A stretch of 64,000 bases of DNA from Nitrosomonas sp. Is79A3. GTDB lineage: Bacteria > Pseudomonadota > Gammaproteobacteria > Burkholderiales > Nitrosomonadaceae. Made by a program: the position numbers and the translations under genes. Shown piece after piece: positions 1 through 7,818 of this stretch. The stretch is from NCBI RefSeq assembly GCF_000219585.1, contig NC_015731.1, positions 124,001 through 188,000 of the forward strand. The letters are read 5' to 3'. The notes beneath the pieces are model-generated. The model did not search any database and was not told where the DNA came from. It saw only the letters and a list, made by a program, of their open reading frames with translations. Numbering within the stretch: the first letter of the stretch is position 1; each line of letters opens with the position of its first letter.

Positions 1-1
1 A

Positions 2-790
2 GCACGCAAGAATGTCATCCAGGCGCTCAACGATCTGGATTGGAAAGGTCATGGCATCACGGTTTCAGTACGTATCAACGGTCTGGATACCCAGTATATG
101 GTGCGCGATGTCGTTGATCTGGTGGAACAGGCCGGGCATAAGATCGATACACTGCTAATCCCGAAAGCCGGAGTGTATGCAGATATTTATATGGTTCAAG
201 CGATGATAACCCAGCTTGAAATGCAGCAAGGCCTGAAAAACAGAATCGGCCTGGAAGCACTGATTGAAACAGCACTGGGTATGGCGAATGTGGAAGACAT
301 TGCACGCAATGGCGCAGCAGGACGGCTGGAAGCATTGCACTTTGGTGTTGCCGATTATGCCGCCAGTAACCGTGCCAGAACCACCAACATCGGCGGTCTG
401 AATCCGGATTATCCAGGCGATCAGTGGCATTTTGCCATCAGCCGCATGATCGTGGCGTGCCGTGCCTATGGCTTACGTCCTATCGATGGTCCTTTTGGCG
501 ATATCAAGGATCCGGATGGTTATGTATTGGCCGCTAAACGTGCGGCGGCATTGGGCTGTGAAGGAAAATGGGCGATTCATCCCACGCAAATCGAATTGGC
601 GAATGACGTATTTACGCCACCAGCCCGCGAAATTGAAAAAGCAAAACGTATTCTGGCCGCGCTCAAAGAGGCTGCTGCGCAAGGTAAAGGCGCTGCTGCG
701 CTGGATGGCCGCTTAATCGACGCGGCTTCTGAAAGAATGGCCAATAATGTGGTGAAAGTCGCTGAAGCGATTGCAGCAAAAAACGGATAA
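2..790 (+). CDS. mcl: Malyl-CoA lyase / HpcH-HpaI family CoA-ester lyase (5' end outside window)
   Basis: The reading frame is open from base 2, so the gene starts upstream and about 262 C-terminal residues are present. HpcH/HpaI-type CoA-ester lyases cleave (S)-malyl-CoA to acetyl-CoA and glyoxylate in the cytoplasm, using a Mg-binding barrel. Seen here are the barrel strand with VRINGLDT near the window start, the catalytic-region segment GPFGDIKDPDGY, and the family-typical C-terminal region with WAIHPTQIELAN and LDGRLIDAASERMA. The function is supported by the two malate-CoA ligase subunits that follow on the same strand after 240 bp. A citrate lyase beta subunit or another CoA-lyase is possible from the fold alone, but the mtkA-mtkB neighbours favour malyl-CoA. 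A hairpin overlaps the stop codon. Confidence 0.85.
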   Translation, partial: ARKNVIQALNDLDWKGHGITVSVRINGLDTQYMVRDVVDLVEQAGHKIDTLLIPKAGVYADIYMVQAMITQLEMQQGLKNRIGLEALIETALGMANVEDIARNGAAGRLEALHFGVADYAASNRARTTNIGGLNPDYPGDQWHFAISRMIVACRAYGLRPIDGPFGDIKDPDGYVLAAKRAAALGCEGKWAIHPTQIELANDVFTPPAREIEKAKRILAALKEAAAQGKGAAALDGRLIDAASERMANNVVKVAEAIAAKNG

Positions 791-809
791 GGCCGCACTG
801 AGCGGCCTT
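789..809 (+). terminator. Hairpin terminator after malyl-CoA lyase
   Basis: An 8-bp perfect stem, AAGGCCGC with GCGGCCTT, around the 5-nt loop ACTGA begins in the stop codon of the lyase gene. The following bases (AATCTTT) are only moderately T-rich, so termination may be partial. It separates the lyase gene from the MITE-like element and mtkA. Confidence 0.55.
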
Positions 810-844
810 AATCTTTATGGCCCGGTGTATTGCGGAAAAATAAA

Positions 845-985
845 GGGCACTTCTAAAAATTCAAAGTTCTAAACAAAACGAGGCGCGAGCAAAAAATGGT
901 GACGCAGCATATAACTGATATGTAAGGAAACATTTTTTGTGAGCAACAAAGTGTTGTGACGAAATTTGGATTTTTAGAGGTGCCC
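845..985. mobile_element. MITE-like element between mcl and mtkA
   Basis: A 141-bp stretch without coding capacity is bounded by long imperfect terminal inverted repeats. The left end reads GGGCACTTCTAAAAATTC, and the right end on the complementary strand reads GGGCACCTCTAAAAATCC; 20 of 22 positions match when one outer base and the following AAA are counted. TAAA stands directly outside both ends (841-844 and 986-989), consistent with a short target duplication. Inside is a second inverted pair, GCAAAAAATG and CATTTTTTG(T)G. No transposase is encoded, so it would be moved in trans, possibly by an IS5-like element. It ends 45 bp before mtkA and therefore forms part of that gene's leader or promoter region. 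Confidence 0.75.
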
Positions 986-1030
986 TAAAATTATCGAATT
1001 GAATTTAATGCGATTATTGAGGAAATTGAA

Positions 1031-2212
1031 GTGAATATTCACGAATATCAAGCAAAAGAAATTTTGGCTGAATACGGCGTCAAAATTGCTGAAGGCGGTT
1101 TAGCCTATAGTGCAGTGGAAGCCGTACAACGTGCCAGAGAAATTGATGGCGACGTTTGGGTTGTCAAAGCACAGATTCATTCCGGGGCGCGCGGTAAAGC
1201 GGGCGGAATCAAGGTTTGCAGAACACATGCTGAGGTGGAGCAAGCAGCCGAAGCATTGCTGGGAAAGAATCTGGTTACGCATCAAACCGGACCTGCCGGA
1301 AAAATCTGTTCCAGGCTATATATTGAAGCAGGAACCAGTATCGCCAAGGAAATGTATTTGTCATTCATGATTGACCGCAGCAGCGAGCGCGTCATCATGG
1401 TCGGTTCAGCGCAAGGCGGCATGGAAATTGAGAAACTGGCTGAAACCAATCCGGAAGCGATTATCAAGATTTATATCGAACCGGCAGTCGGATTGCAGGA
1501 TTTCCAGGCGAGAAAAATGGCTTTTGCCTTGAATATCGACAGTGCGCAACTGAATCACGCGGTTAAAACGATCAAAGGCTGCTACCGTGCCTTGCGCGAT
1601 CTGGATGCCAACGTGCTGGAAATCAATCCATTGGTGTTAACCACCAACAACGAAATCGTTGCACTCGATGCCAAAATGGCTTTTGACGAGAACGCATTGT
1701 TCCGCCGCCACAAGATTGCAGAGTTGCGTGACAACACGCAAGTAGACAATCGTGAAGTCGCTGCCGCGGAAGCAGGCTTGAGCTATGTCGGTCTGGACGG
1801 GGATATCGGCTGTATGATTAATGGCGCAGGGCTGGCGATGGCGACCATGGATATGATTAAACTGGCTGGCGGCGAGCCTGCCAACTTTCTCGACGTCGGC
1901 GGCGGTGCGTCGGCTGAGCGTACAGAAAAAGCTTTTCGTTTGGTGTTGGCAGATGCCGGCGTTAAAGCGATGCTGGTGAATATTTTTGCCGGTATCAACC
2001 GCTGTGATTGGATCGCAGAAGGGGTTGTACATGCGGTCAAAAACATCGATATGAAAATACCGCTGGTGGTTCGTCTGTCGGGAACCAATGTAGAAGAAGG
2101 CCGTCGCATTATTGCGGATAGCGGCTTGCCGATTATCACAGCCGATACGTTAGCGGATGCAGCGGAGAAAGTCGTACGCGCACGTAACGAAGTCGTCGCA
2201 AAAAAAGCCTAG
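1031..2212 (+). CDS. mtkA: Malate-CoA ligase (malate thiokinase) beta subunit
   Basis: This is the ATP-grasp subunit of malate-CoA ligase, which forms malyl-CoA from malate, CoA and ATP together with MtkB. The 393 residues carry the N-terminal ATP-grasp domain ([12 protein letters not shown], then [13 protein letters not shown] near residues 47-60) and the C-terminal CoA-ligase domain. Segments such as [31 protein letters not shown] and [17 protein letters not shown] resemble methylotroph MtkA more than SucC, where the last motif is usually NIFGGIVRCD. The GTG start at 1031 follows TTGAGGAAA, a good ribosome site. mtkB follows after 9 bp. A succinyl-CoA synthetase beta subunit is the alternative; the partner sequence and the upstream lyase gene make malate the likelier substrate. 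Confidence 0.88.
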   Translation: MNIHEYQAKEILAEYGVKIAEGGLAYSAVEAVQRAREIDGDVWVVKAQIHSGARGKAGGIKVCRTHAEVEQAAEALLGKNLVTHQTGPAGKICSRLYIEAGTSIAKEMYLSFMIDRSSERVIMVGSAQGGMEIEKLAETNPEAIIKIYIEPAVGLQDFQARKMAFALNIDSAQLNHAVKTIKGCYRALRDLDANVLEINPLVLTTNNEIVALDAKMAFDENALFRRHKIAELRDNTQVDNREVAAAEAGLSYVGLDGDIGCMINGAGLAMATMDMIKLAGGEPANFLDVGGGASAERTEKAFRLVLADAGVKAMLVNIFAGINRCDWIAEGVVHAVKNIDMKIPLVVRLSGTNVEEGRRIIADSGLPIITADTLADAAEKVVRARNEVVAKKA

Positions 2213-2221
2213 GAGTATAAA

Positions 2222-3109
2222 ATGGCGATTTTAATCAACGAAAATACACGAATTATTGTTCAAGGTTTTACCGGAAAAATCGGCACCTTCCATGCACAGG
2301 AAATGATTGACTATGGTTCCAAAGTGGTCGGTGGCGTTACTCCTGGTAAAGGTGGACAAACTCATCTGGGATTGCCGGTATTCAATACGGTCAAAGAAGC
2401 AGTCGATCAAGTCGGTGCAGAAGCCAGCATTGTTTTTGTGCCGCCCGCATTTGCTGCAGATTCCATCATGGAAGCTGCCGATGCCGGTATCAAATATTGC
2501 GTATCCATCACCGATGGCATCCCGACGCAAGACATGATGACGGTGAAGAATTTCCTGCGCCGCTTCCCCAAGGAAGAACGCATGCTGCTGGCAGGCCCCA
2601 ATTGCGCGGGCACAATCAGCCCAGGCCGTGCCATGCTGGGAATTATGCCCGGACATATTTATATACGCGGAAATGTCGGTGTTGTGGGCCGCTCTGGCAC
2701 ATTGGGGTATGAAGCCGCCGATCAAATGCGCTTGCTGGGAATCGGAATTTCAACCTCTGTAGGCATTGGCGGCGATCCGATCACCGGCAGCTCGCATCGT
2801 GACATTCTGGAAAGATTAGAACAGGACCCTGAAACCAAGGTGGCGCTGATGATCGGTGAAATAGGCGGTCCGCAAGAGGTGGAAGCCGGCAGATTCGCCA
2901 AAGAAAACATGACCAAGCCGCTGGTAGCTTATATCGCCGGTCTGACTGCGCCGGAAGGACGGCGCATGGGACATGCAGGCGCTATTATTTCTTCCGCGGG
3001 TGAGAGTGCGGCTGAAAAGGTCGCGATTCTGAAAGAACTCGGCGTCACCATTTGCCCGACACCATCCTTGATGGGACAAACCATTGCGGAAGTTTTAGCA
3101 AAAATGTAA
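2222..3109 (+). CDS. mtkB: Malate-CoA ligase alpha subunit
   Basis: The CoA-binding and phosphohistidine subunit of malate-CoA ligase, 295 residues. The N-terminal Rossmann domain contains GGVTPGKGGQTH near residues 38-49, and the middle holds SITDGIP and GPNCAGTISPG. The phosphorylated-histidine loop is expected in GLTAPEGRRMGHAGAI, as in the SucD family. SSHRDILERLEQDPET and the IMPGHIY motif fit MtkB as well as SucD. It lies 9 bp behind mtkA with an AGGAGTATAAA ribosome site and is followed by a strong terminator, so mtkA-mtkB forms a two-gene transcription unit. Substrate choice between malate and succinate is inferred from sequence resemblance and the neighbouring lyase gene. Confidence 0.88.
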   Translation: MAILINENTRIIVQGFTGKIGTFHAQEMIDYGSKVVGGVTPGKGGQTHLGLPVFNTVKEAVDQVGAEASIVFVPPAFAADSIMEAADAGIKYCVSITDGIPTQDMMTVKNFLRRFPKEERMLLAGPNCAGTISPGRAMLGIMPGHIYIRGNVGVVGRSGTLGYEAADQMRLLGIGISTSVGIGGDPITGSSHRDILERLEQDPETKVALMIGEIGGPQEVEAGRFAKENMTKPLVAYIAGLTAPEGRRMGHAGAIISSAGESAAEKVAILKELGVTICPTPSLMGQTIAEVLAKM

Positions 3110-3138
3110 TCAAAGAAGCGTATTATCGAGCAAAGATT

Positions 3139-3169
3139 AAAGGGTATCTTGCGATACCCTTTATTTTTT
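3139..3169 (+). terminator. Rho-independent terminator of mtkAB
   Basis: A perfect 10-bp stem, AAAGGGTATC with GATACCCTTT, with a TTGC loop is followed by ATTTTTTC. It lies 30 bp after the mtkB stop codon. Confidence 0.92.
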
Positions 3170-3228
3170 CAGGCACGCACAATAAGATAAATGTTTTTCA
3201 AGAAATTTGATTGGATTTTGATACGTAG

Positions 3229-3855
3229 ATGAATGATATGGAAACTAAAGATAGTTCAGGAAATATTCCTTTAAGACGAATTCACCCAATCGCACATTTT
3301 CTTTTTCTCACTCGCTGGTTACAGTTGCCTTTGTACCTGGGATTGGTTTTAGCGCAATGTGTGTATGTGTTTCATTTCTGGGTTGAATTATCTGATTTGA
3401 TTGGCGCCGTGCTGGGTAATCAAAATGCATTACAGCATATTCTCGATACGGTCACGATAAAAGGCGCAGAAAGGCCCACCAAGTTAACTGAAACGGCCAT
3501 TATGCTGGTTGTTCTCGGATTGATCGATGTAGTGATGATCTCCAATCTGCTGATCATGGTCATTATTGGCGGTTATGAAACCTTTGTCTCGCGCATGAAT
3601 CTGGAAGGACACCCCGATCAACCGGAATGGTTGTCGCATGTAAATGCTTCTGTTTTGAAGGTTAAACTGGCAACCGCCATTATCGGGATTTCGTCGATAC
3701 ACCTGCTGAAAACCTTTATCAACGCCAGTGCGTACGATGAAAAGACATTGCTTGCACAAACGGGCATACACATGGCTTTTTTACTTTCGGCCATTGCCAT
3801 CGCCTACTGTGATCGCATTATTACGCAAACCAGTCAACAATCGACGGAACACTGA
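3229..3855 (+). CDS. yqhA: UPF0114 (YqhA/TIGR00645) family membrane protein
   Basis: A 208-residue inner-membrane protein of the UPF0114 family, whose molecular function is not established. Several hydrophobic segments are visible: about residues 28-48 (WLQLPLYLGLVLAQCVYVFH), about 90-112 (IMLVVLGLIDVVMISNLLIM), about 140-158 and about 180-195. The family hallmark GGYETFVSR follows the second segment. Two in-frame ATGs, at 3229 and 3238, are possible starts, and neither has a clear ribosome site. It stands alone between the mtkAB terminator and the convergent pncC gene. Confidence 0.85.
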   Translation: MNDMETKDSSGNIPLRRIHPIAHFLFLTRWLQLPLYLGLVLAQCVYVFHFWVELSDLIGAVLGNQNALQHILDTVTIKGAERPTKLTETAIMLVVLGLIDVVMISNLLIMVIIGGYETFVSRMNLEGHPDQPEWLSHVNASVLKVKLATAIIGISSIHLLKTFINASAYDEKTLLAQTGIHMAFLLSAIAIAYCDRIITQTSQQSTEH

Positions 3856-3872
3856 TAACAACAATCTGCTGA

Positions 3873-4430
3873 TCAGGCTACAGCCGTTACATCATGCAAT
3901 AACTGCAGTATTCCCTGCAAAGCTGTAGCCACTGCCAAACGCCGTATGGCTTCGCGATTTCCTGTAAAAAACCGGGTTTCTTGTTGCACTGAACCCTCTT
4001 TGATTGCACAGGCAAAACAAACCATCCCCACGGGCTTTGTTGCAGTACCGCCTTCGGGGCCGGCAATCCCGGTGATCGATACGCTAATCTGCGCACGGCT
4101 TTTGTTCAGCGCTCCGAGGGCCATTTCCTGTGCTGTTTGCGCGGATACGGCGCCATATTGATCCAATGTCGCTTGCTGAACGCCCAGCATTTCACATTTG
4201 GAAGCGTTGCTATACGTGATAAACCCCCGCTCATACCAGGCTGAGCTGCCTGCCACGGCAGTGACGGCTTGGCCTAACCAGCCGCCGGTACAAGATTCGG
4301 CGGTTACCAGCAGCAATCCGCACTGAGCAAGGCGTTCCCCAACTTTAACTGCCAAATCGTAAGATTCTTGATTTATATCAGAAATTTTTTGACTCCATTT
4401 CAATATTATGGTCCAAGGCAAAGCATTCAA
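3873..4430 (-). CDS. pncC: Nicotinamide-nucleotide amidase (CinA C-terminal domain family)
   Basis: A stand-alone CinA C-terminal domain of up to 185 residues. The family deamidates NMN to nicotinic acid mononucleotide in pyridine-nucleotide salvage. The signature TAESCTGGWLGQAVT (about residues 43-57), the SSAWYERGFITYSN segment and ISVTGIAGPEGGTATKPVG are present. The annotated start is a TTG with no clear ribosome site. Another TTG nine codons downstream would give a protein closer to the usual length of about 165 residues, so the N-terminus is uncertain. It converges with yqhA, with 17 bp between them. Confidence 0.85.
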   Translation of the reverse strand: MNALPWTIILKWSQKISDINQESYDLAVKVGERLAQCGLLLVTAESCTGGWLGQAVTAVAGSSAWYERGFITYSNASKCEMLGVQQATLDQYGAVSAQTAQEMALGALNKSRAQISVSITGIAGPEGGTATKPVGMVCFACAIKEGSVQQETRFFTGNREAIRRLAVATALQGILQLLHDVTAVA

Positions 4431-4538
4431 TTAGAGAGAAACTAAATATCACTTTAACCTGTCATCGTGCTAATCTTTGAAAATAGGGTGCTTGAATCAT
4501 TATATTGGAATCTGCTGTTATTTTCTTGAGCTAGAAAA

Positions 4539-5651
4539 ATGCAAGCTGATCGTTCATCAAGGATGCCTTTTATTGATGCTTTAAAAGCTATTTGTTGTTT
4601 ACTGATTATCGCGCATCACTTGGCCATTTATGGTCCTATGTCGGATATCGCCTACCCGTTGATCCCCGCTTTATTGGATTGGCTGCGTGAATACGGAAGA
4701 ATCGCTGTGCAAATGTTTTTTGTCATCGCAGGTTTTCTTGTAGCTGCAAAACATGCGCCACAGGGATTATCTTTAGTCACAACACCCATCCGGCTGATAC
4801 AACACCGCTATCTGAGATTGATCACGCCGTATTTGGCTGCTTTAACGTTAGCGATTGGATGCGCCGCATTGGCCAGAGTCTGGATGAACCACGCATCGAT
4901 TCCTGGCACACCCAATTTGTTTCAACTGCTGGCACATATTTTTTTACTACACGATCTGTTAAACCAGGAAGTCCTGTCAGCAGGCATCTGGTACGTTGCC
5001 ATTGATTTCCAGTTATTTGTATTAACGATTCTACTCTTCTGGATTTCCAAACAAATCCAGAATCGATACCCGGATTTTCAAATGCTCGGTCTGGCTTTAA
5101 TTATCAGTTTAACAACCGCTTCTTTATTCTTTTTTAATCGGGACACCTACTGGGATGAAACGGCTTTATATTTTTTTGGTTCGTATGGTCTTGGTATTCT
5201 GATTTATTGGGCTTCTGTCAGCCGGCATCAGCTTTTCTGGTTTATCGTGCTGAGCGCATTGATTTTTGCAGCGTTAACCGTTGATTTCCGTTCACGCATA
5301 GCCTTAGCAGGCAGTGTCATGCTGATACTGGGATTGGCTCAGTACTATGACGTTTTGAACAGTAGACGTGTGCCCGGTTATCTGGCTTATCTTGGACGCG
5401 CTTCCTATTCTATATTTCTGGTTCACTTTCCGATATCGCTGGTCATCAATGCGGCATTCTTCAGATTCTTACCGCATCAGCCAGCCATTCACTTATTCGG
5501 CCTGTTGTTAGCCGTTGGCGCGAGTATCGGCGCTGGTATTTTACTTTTTAACTGGCTTGAAGCGCGCCCGGTAACGTATCGGATGCATATCTTGCTACCT
5601 ACGGGATTTATTACATTCGGCCTACTCGTGGCATTGCTTGGAAATAGTTAG
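4539..5651 (+). CDS. Acyltransferase 3 (OafA/YrhL-type) integral membrane protein
   Basis: A 370-residue polytopic membrane protein of the acyltransferase-3 family, which O-acylates sugars of cell-surface polysaccharides or other extracytoplasmic targets. The N-terminal family pattern is clear: FIDALKAICCLLIIAHHLA holds the histidines of the first membrane helix (residues 11-29), followed by RIAVQMFFVIAGFLVA (about 53-68) and an arginine-rich loop, RLIQHRYLRLITPY. About ten hydrophobic helices follow, and YLGRASYSIFLVHFPISL near residue 285 is the usual late motif. No glycan biosynthesis cluster is adjacent, so the substrate cannot be inferred. It is divergent from pncC. Confidence 0.82.
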   Translation: MQADRSSRMPFIDALKAICCLLIIAHHLAIYGPMSDIAYPLIPALLDWLREYGRIAVQMFFVIAGFLVAAKHAPQGLSLVTTPIRLIQHRYLRLITPYLAALTLAIGCAALARVWMNHASIPGTPNLFQLLAHIFLLHDLLNQEVLSAGIWYVAIDFQLFVLTILLFWISKQIQNRYPDFQMLGLALIISLTTASLFFFNRDTYWDETALYFFGSYGLGILIYWASVSRHQLFWFIVLSALIFAALTVDFRSRIALAGSVMLILGLAQYYDVLNSRRVPGYLAYLGRASYSIFLVHFPISLVINAAFFRFLPHQPAIHLFGLLLAVGASIGAGILLFNWLEARPVTYRMHILLPTGFITFGLLVALLGNS

Positions 5652-5796
5652 AAATAGCGATTTGTGTTTGCTGTGCGCATTGCTGGCATATCAGCGAACC
5701 GGATTGTGCCTTGACGCTGGTAGCACAAAAAGGGAAGATGCTTATCAAACATGGATAGATATCATCAATAGTTTTGTCACGTACAAGGGATTTAGC

Positions 5797-6330
5797 ATGC
5801 ACTATTTTTTACTGGCAGCAGTGATTTCAATCGCATCAGCACCCCTATCAGCAGATGATTTAGGGGTAACAATCAGCATTGGCCAGCCCGGTTTTTATGG
5901 TCAAATCACCCTGGGCAATCAATATCCGGCGCCGCGATTGATTTACCCCAATCCGGTACTCATCATGCCGCCCGCAGTCACTATTCAACAACAACCGATT
6001 TATCTCTTTGTGCCGCCCGGTCATGCCAAAAGATGGGATAAATACTGCGCTCGTTATAATGCCTGCAACCAACCCGTTTATTTTGTACAGAAAGATTGGT
6101 ACAACAACGAATACCTGCCGCATTATCACAGTCAGAGTAATTACCCCAGTGGCAACTATGATTCAGGCCGGCATCAGCATGATGATGACGATGATTCGCG
6201 TAATCGCTCACAATCAAATAAGCACAACGATCGTGACCATCCCGGGCACGGCAAGGATAAGAATCGCGGCAAGCACGAGCAAGGAGAGCATGGCAAAAAA
6301 GACCATGACCGGGGGAATCGGAACGATTAA
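5797..6330 (+). CDS. Secreted Asp/His/Lys-rich protein of unknown function
   Basis: The start is the ATG at 5797, which has AAGGGA six bases upstream; the frame is open further upstream but without signal-like sequence. The 177-residue product begins with a signal peptide (MHYFLLAAVISIASAPLSA, then DD), so it is exported. Residues 20-110 form a Pro/Tyr/Gln-rich region with two cysteines in WDKYCARYNACNQPVY. The C-terminal third is a low-complexity hydrophilic tail of Asp, His, Lys, Arg, Gly and Asn, including a run of five aspartates after GRHQH. Such a tail could bind metal ions, but that is inference. I do not recognise a named family. Similar small exported proteins with charged tails occur in betaproteobacteria. 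Confidence 0.7.
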   Translation: MHYFLLAAVISIASAPLSADDLGVTISIGQPGFYGQITLGNQYPAPRLIYPNPVLIMPPAVTIQQQPIYLFVPPGHAKRWDKYCARYNACNQPVYFVQKDWYNNEYLPHYHSQSNYPSGNYDSGRHQHDDDDDSRNRSQSNKHNDRDHPGHGKDKNRGKHEQGEHGKKDHDRGNRND

Positions 6331-6374
6331 TCGCTGCCTTAGTTTCGTTAAAGGCAATAGGAATCACCAGCTAA

Positions 6375-7199
6375 TCAGCGGTGTGTATTCAAGTTTTCAT
6401 CCAGGAACGCGCCCAATGATTTTATCCAGGCGGGTTGCATAAAAATGAAGCCGATATTGTGGCCGCCTTCCAGTGTCAGGAATTGTTTCGGTTCCGGTGC
6501 TGCCTGAAACAACTGCTGGCCATGCTCAAACGGTATGATCTCATCCTGCGGGCTATGCGCGATAAAAACCGGGCAAGTAACCGATTGCAGGGATTTGCGT
6601 GTGTCGTAATCAAAACGGCTGAGCCAGCGTACCGGCAAGAATGGGTATAGCTCTGCGGCTAAATCGGGGACTGAAGTGAATGTGGAAGCCAGCGTCAGCA
6701 AGCCGGGCTTTTCCTGAATTGCCAGCCAGGCTGCTACCGCACCCCCTAGCGACTCTCCGAACAATCCAATCTGCGCCGGTGCAATGCCGCGGATCTCAGT
6801 CAGATAACGCCAGGCAGCCTGCGCGTCGAGATAAGTGCCGGATTCAGACGGAACGCCGCTGCTTTGGCCATAGCCGCGATAATCAAACAGCAACGTGTTG
6901 TAGCCAAGCCGCTTGAACATCGCCAGATAATTGATGCGGTGGGAAATATTTCCGGCGTTGCCATGAAAAAACAGTACCGTGCCTTTGGCATTGGGCACGG
7001 ACATCCACCAGCCGTGCAGTGTTTCACCATCGCGGGTGGTGATGTTGACAGACGTATAATCCAGGCCGATTGCCTCCGGCGTAAGGCTGAGCGGTTTTTC
7101 CGGAAAATAAACCAAACGCGACTGGCTAAAGTACACCAGCAAAACCACCGCCAGGTAGGCAACAGCCAGCATGATGAGCAGATTAAGCAGCATACGCAT
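6375..7199 (-). CDS. Membrane-anchored alpha/beta hydrolase (BEM46/YfhR-like)
   Basis: A 274-residue serine hydrolase with one N-terminal hydrophobic helix (about residues 3-25, LLIMLAVAYLAVVLLVYF), probably anchoring it in the inner membrane with the catalytic domain outside. The oxyanion region FFHGNAGN lies near residue 78, the nucleophile elbow GESLGG near 148, an Asp in SPQDEIIPFEHG near 218, and the catalytic His in GGHNIGF near 248. This arrangement matches the BEM46/ABHD13-like group. The substrate is unknown. It sits 10 bp downstream of the DUF2141 gene on the same strand and is probably cotranscribed with it. Confidence 0.85.
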   Translation of the reverse strand: MRMLLNLLIMLAVAYLAVVLLVYFSQSRLVYFPEKPLSLTPEAIGLDYTSVNITTRDGETLHGWWMSVPNAKGTVLFFHGNAGNISHRINYLAMFKRLGYNTLLFDYRGYGQSSGVPSESGTYLDAQAAWRYLTEIRGIAPAQIGLFGESLGGAVAAWLAIQEKPGLLTLASTFTSVPDLAAELYPFLPVRWLSRFDYDTRKSLQSVTCPVFIAHSPQDEIIPFEHGQQLFQAAPEPKQFLTLEGGHNIGFIFMQPAWIKSLGAFLDENLNTHR

Positions 7200-7209
7200 C
7201 GCTAATCAA

Positions 7210-7752
7210 TCAAGGTTGCTTCAGATCAATCACGATATCCGCACCCAGACTGCCGGTGGTAAATGCGGAATCGCTGAATTTGGGAAAGCCGAACTGTTGC
7301 CCGGGGTTATTCGATAAGCCAAAAGGTTCGCGTGGTAACAGATTCCATTGTTTTTTTAATTTACGGTCTCCATCGATATCGTGATAGACCGCCACTGCGT
7401 AGGTGCCGGGCTGTTCGAGATTCATACAGACGATCTGCTGCCCTGCCGCTGCCGGAATACGCACCTTGCGCTTGCGTCCTGCTTTGAAGAGAAAATGTTC
7501 CGGGTCATCATACAACTCAACGTTTAAAACACCCCCAGCCCCCACATTATTCACAGTGATCCTGACTTGAGCGCTGCTGGCATTACAGGCATCCGGCGCT
7601 TCATGCGGATTAATGGTGAGTGGTTGTGATGCGCTGGCTTGAGTGAAAAACAATAAACTCATGATAAAAATCAGAGCAGGTATAAAAAATCCTGTTGGCT
7701 GCGAAGAATTTACAGGTAATGGCGAGGTTTTCATTGGCTCAAGAATTGTCAT
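7210..7752 (-). CDS. DUF2141 family exported protein
   Basis: A 180-residue protein with an N-terminal signal region (hydrophobic core IPALIFIMSLLFFTQASA), followed by a DUF2141 beta-sandwich-like domain. Family features visible are NVELYDDPEHF, the GTYAVAVYHDIDGDRKL stretch and the C-terminal EPFGLSNNPG segment. The family has no established function, and its members are periplasmic or secreted. A second ATG six codons in (7734) gives a shorter leader and is an equally good start. It is divergent from hsdM and lies just upstream of the hydrolase gene. Confidence 0.83.
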   Translation of the reverse strand: MTILEPMKTSPLPVNSSQPTGFFIPALIFIMSLLFFTQASASQPLTINPHEAPDACNASSAQVRITVNNVGAGGVLNVELYDDPEHFLFKAGRKRKVRIPAAAGQQIVCMNLEQPGTYAVAVYHDIDGDRKLKKQWNLLPREPFGLSNNPGQQFGFPKFSDSAFTTGSLGADIVIDLKQP

Positions 7753-7818
7753 AACGCGGTGTGAATGGTTTACTATAACTGCGTATTTTAGACCAATAAA
7801 AAATAATCAGCGGGATTC

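Noticed and set aside
1031..3109. Annotation as succinyl-CoA synthetase sucC-sucD
   Set aside because: The folds are the same, but the [11 protein letters not shown] and [11 protein letters not shown] segments and the adjacent malyl-CoA lyase fit malate-CoA ligase better. It remains the main alternative.
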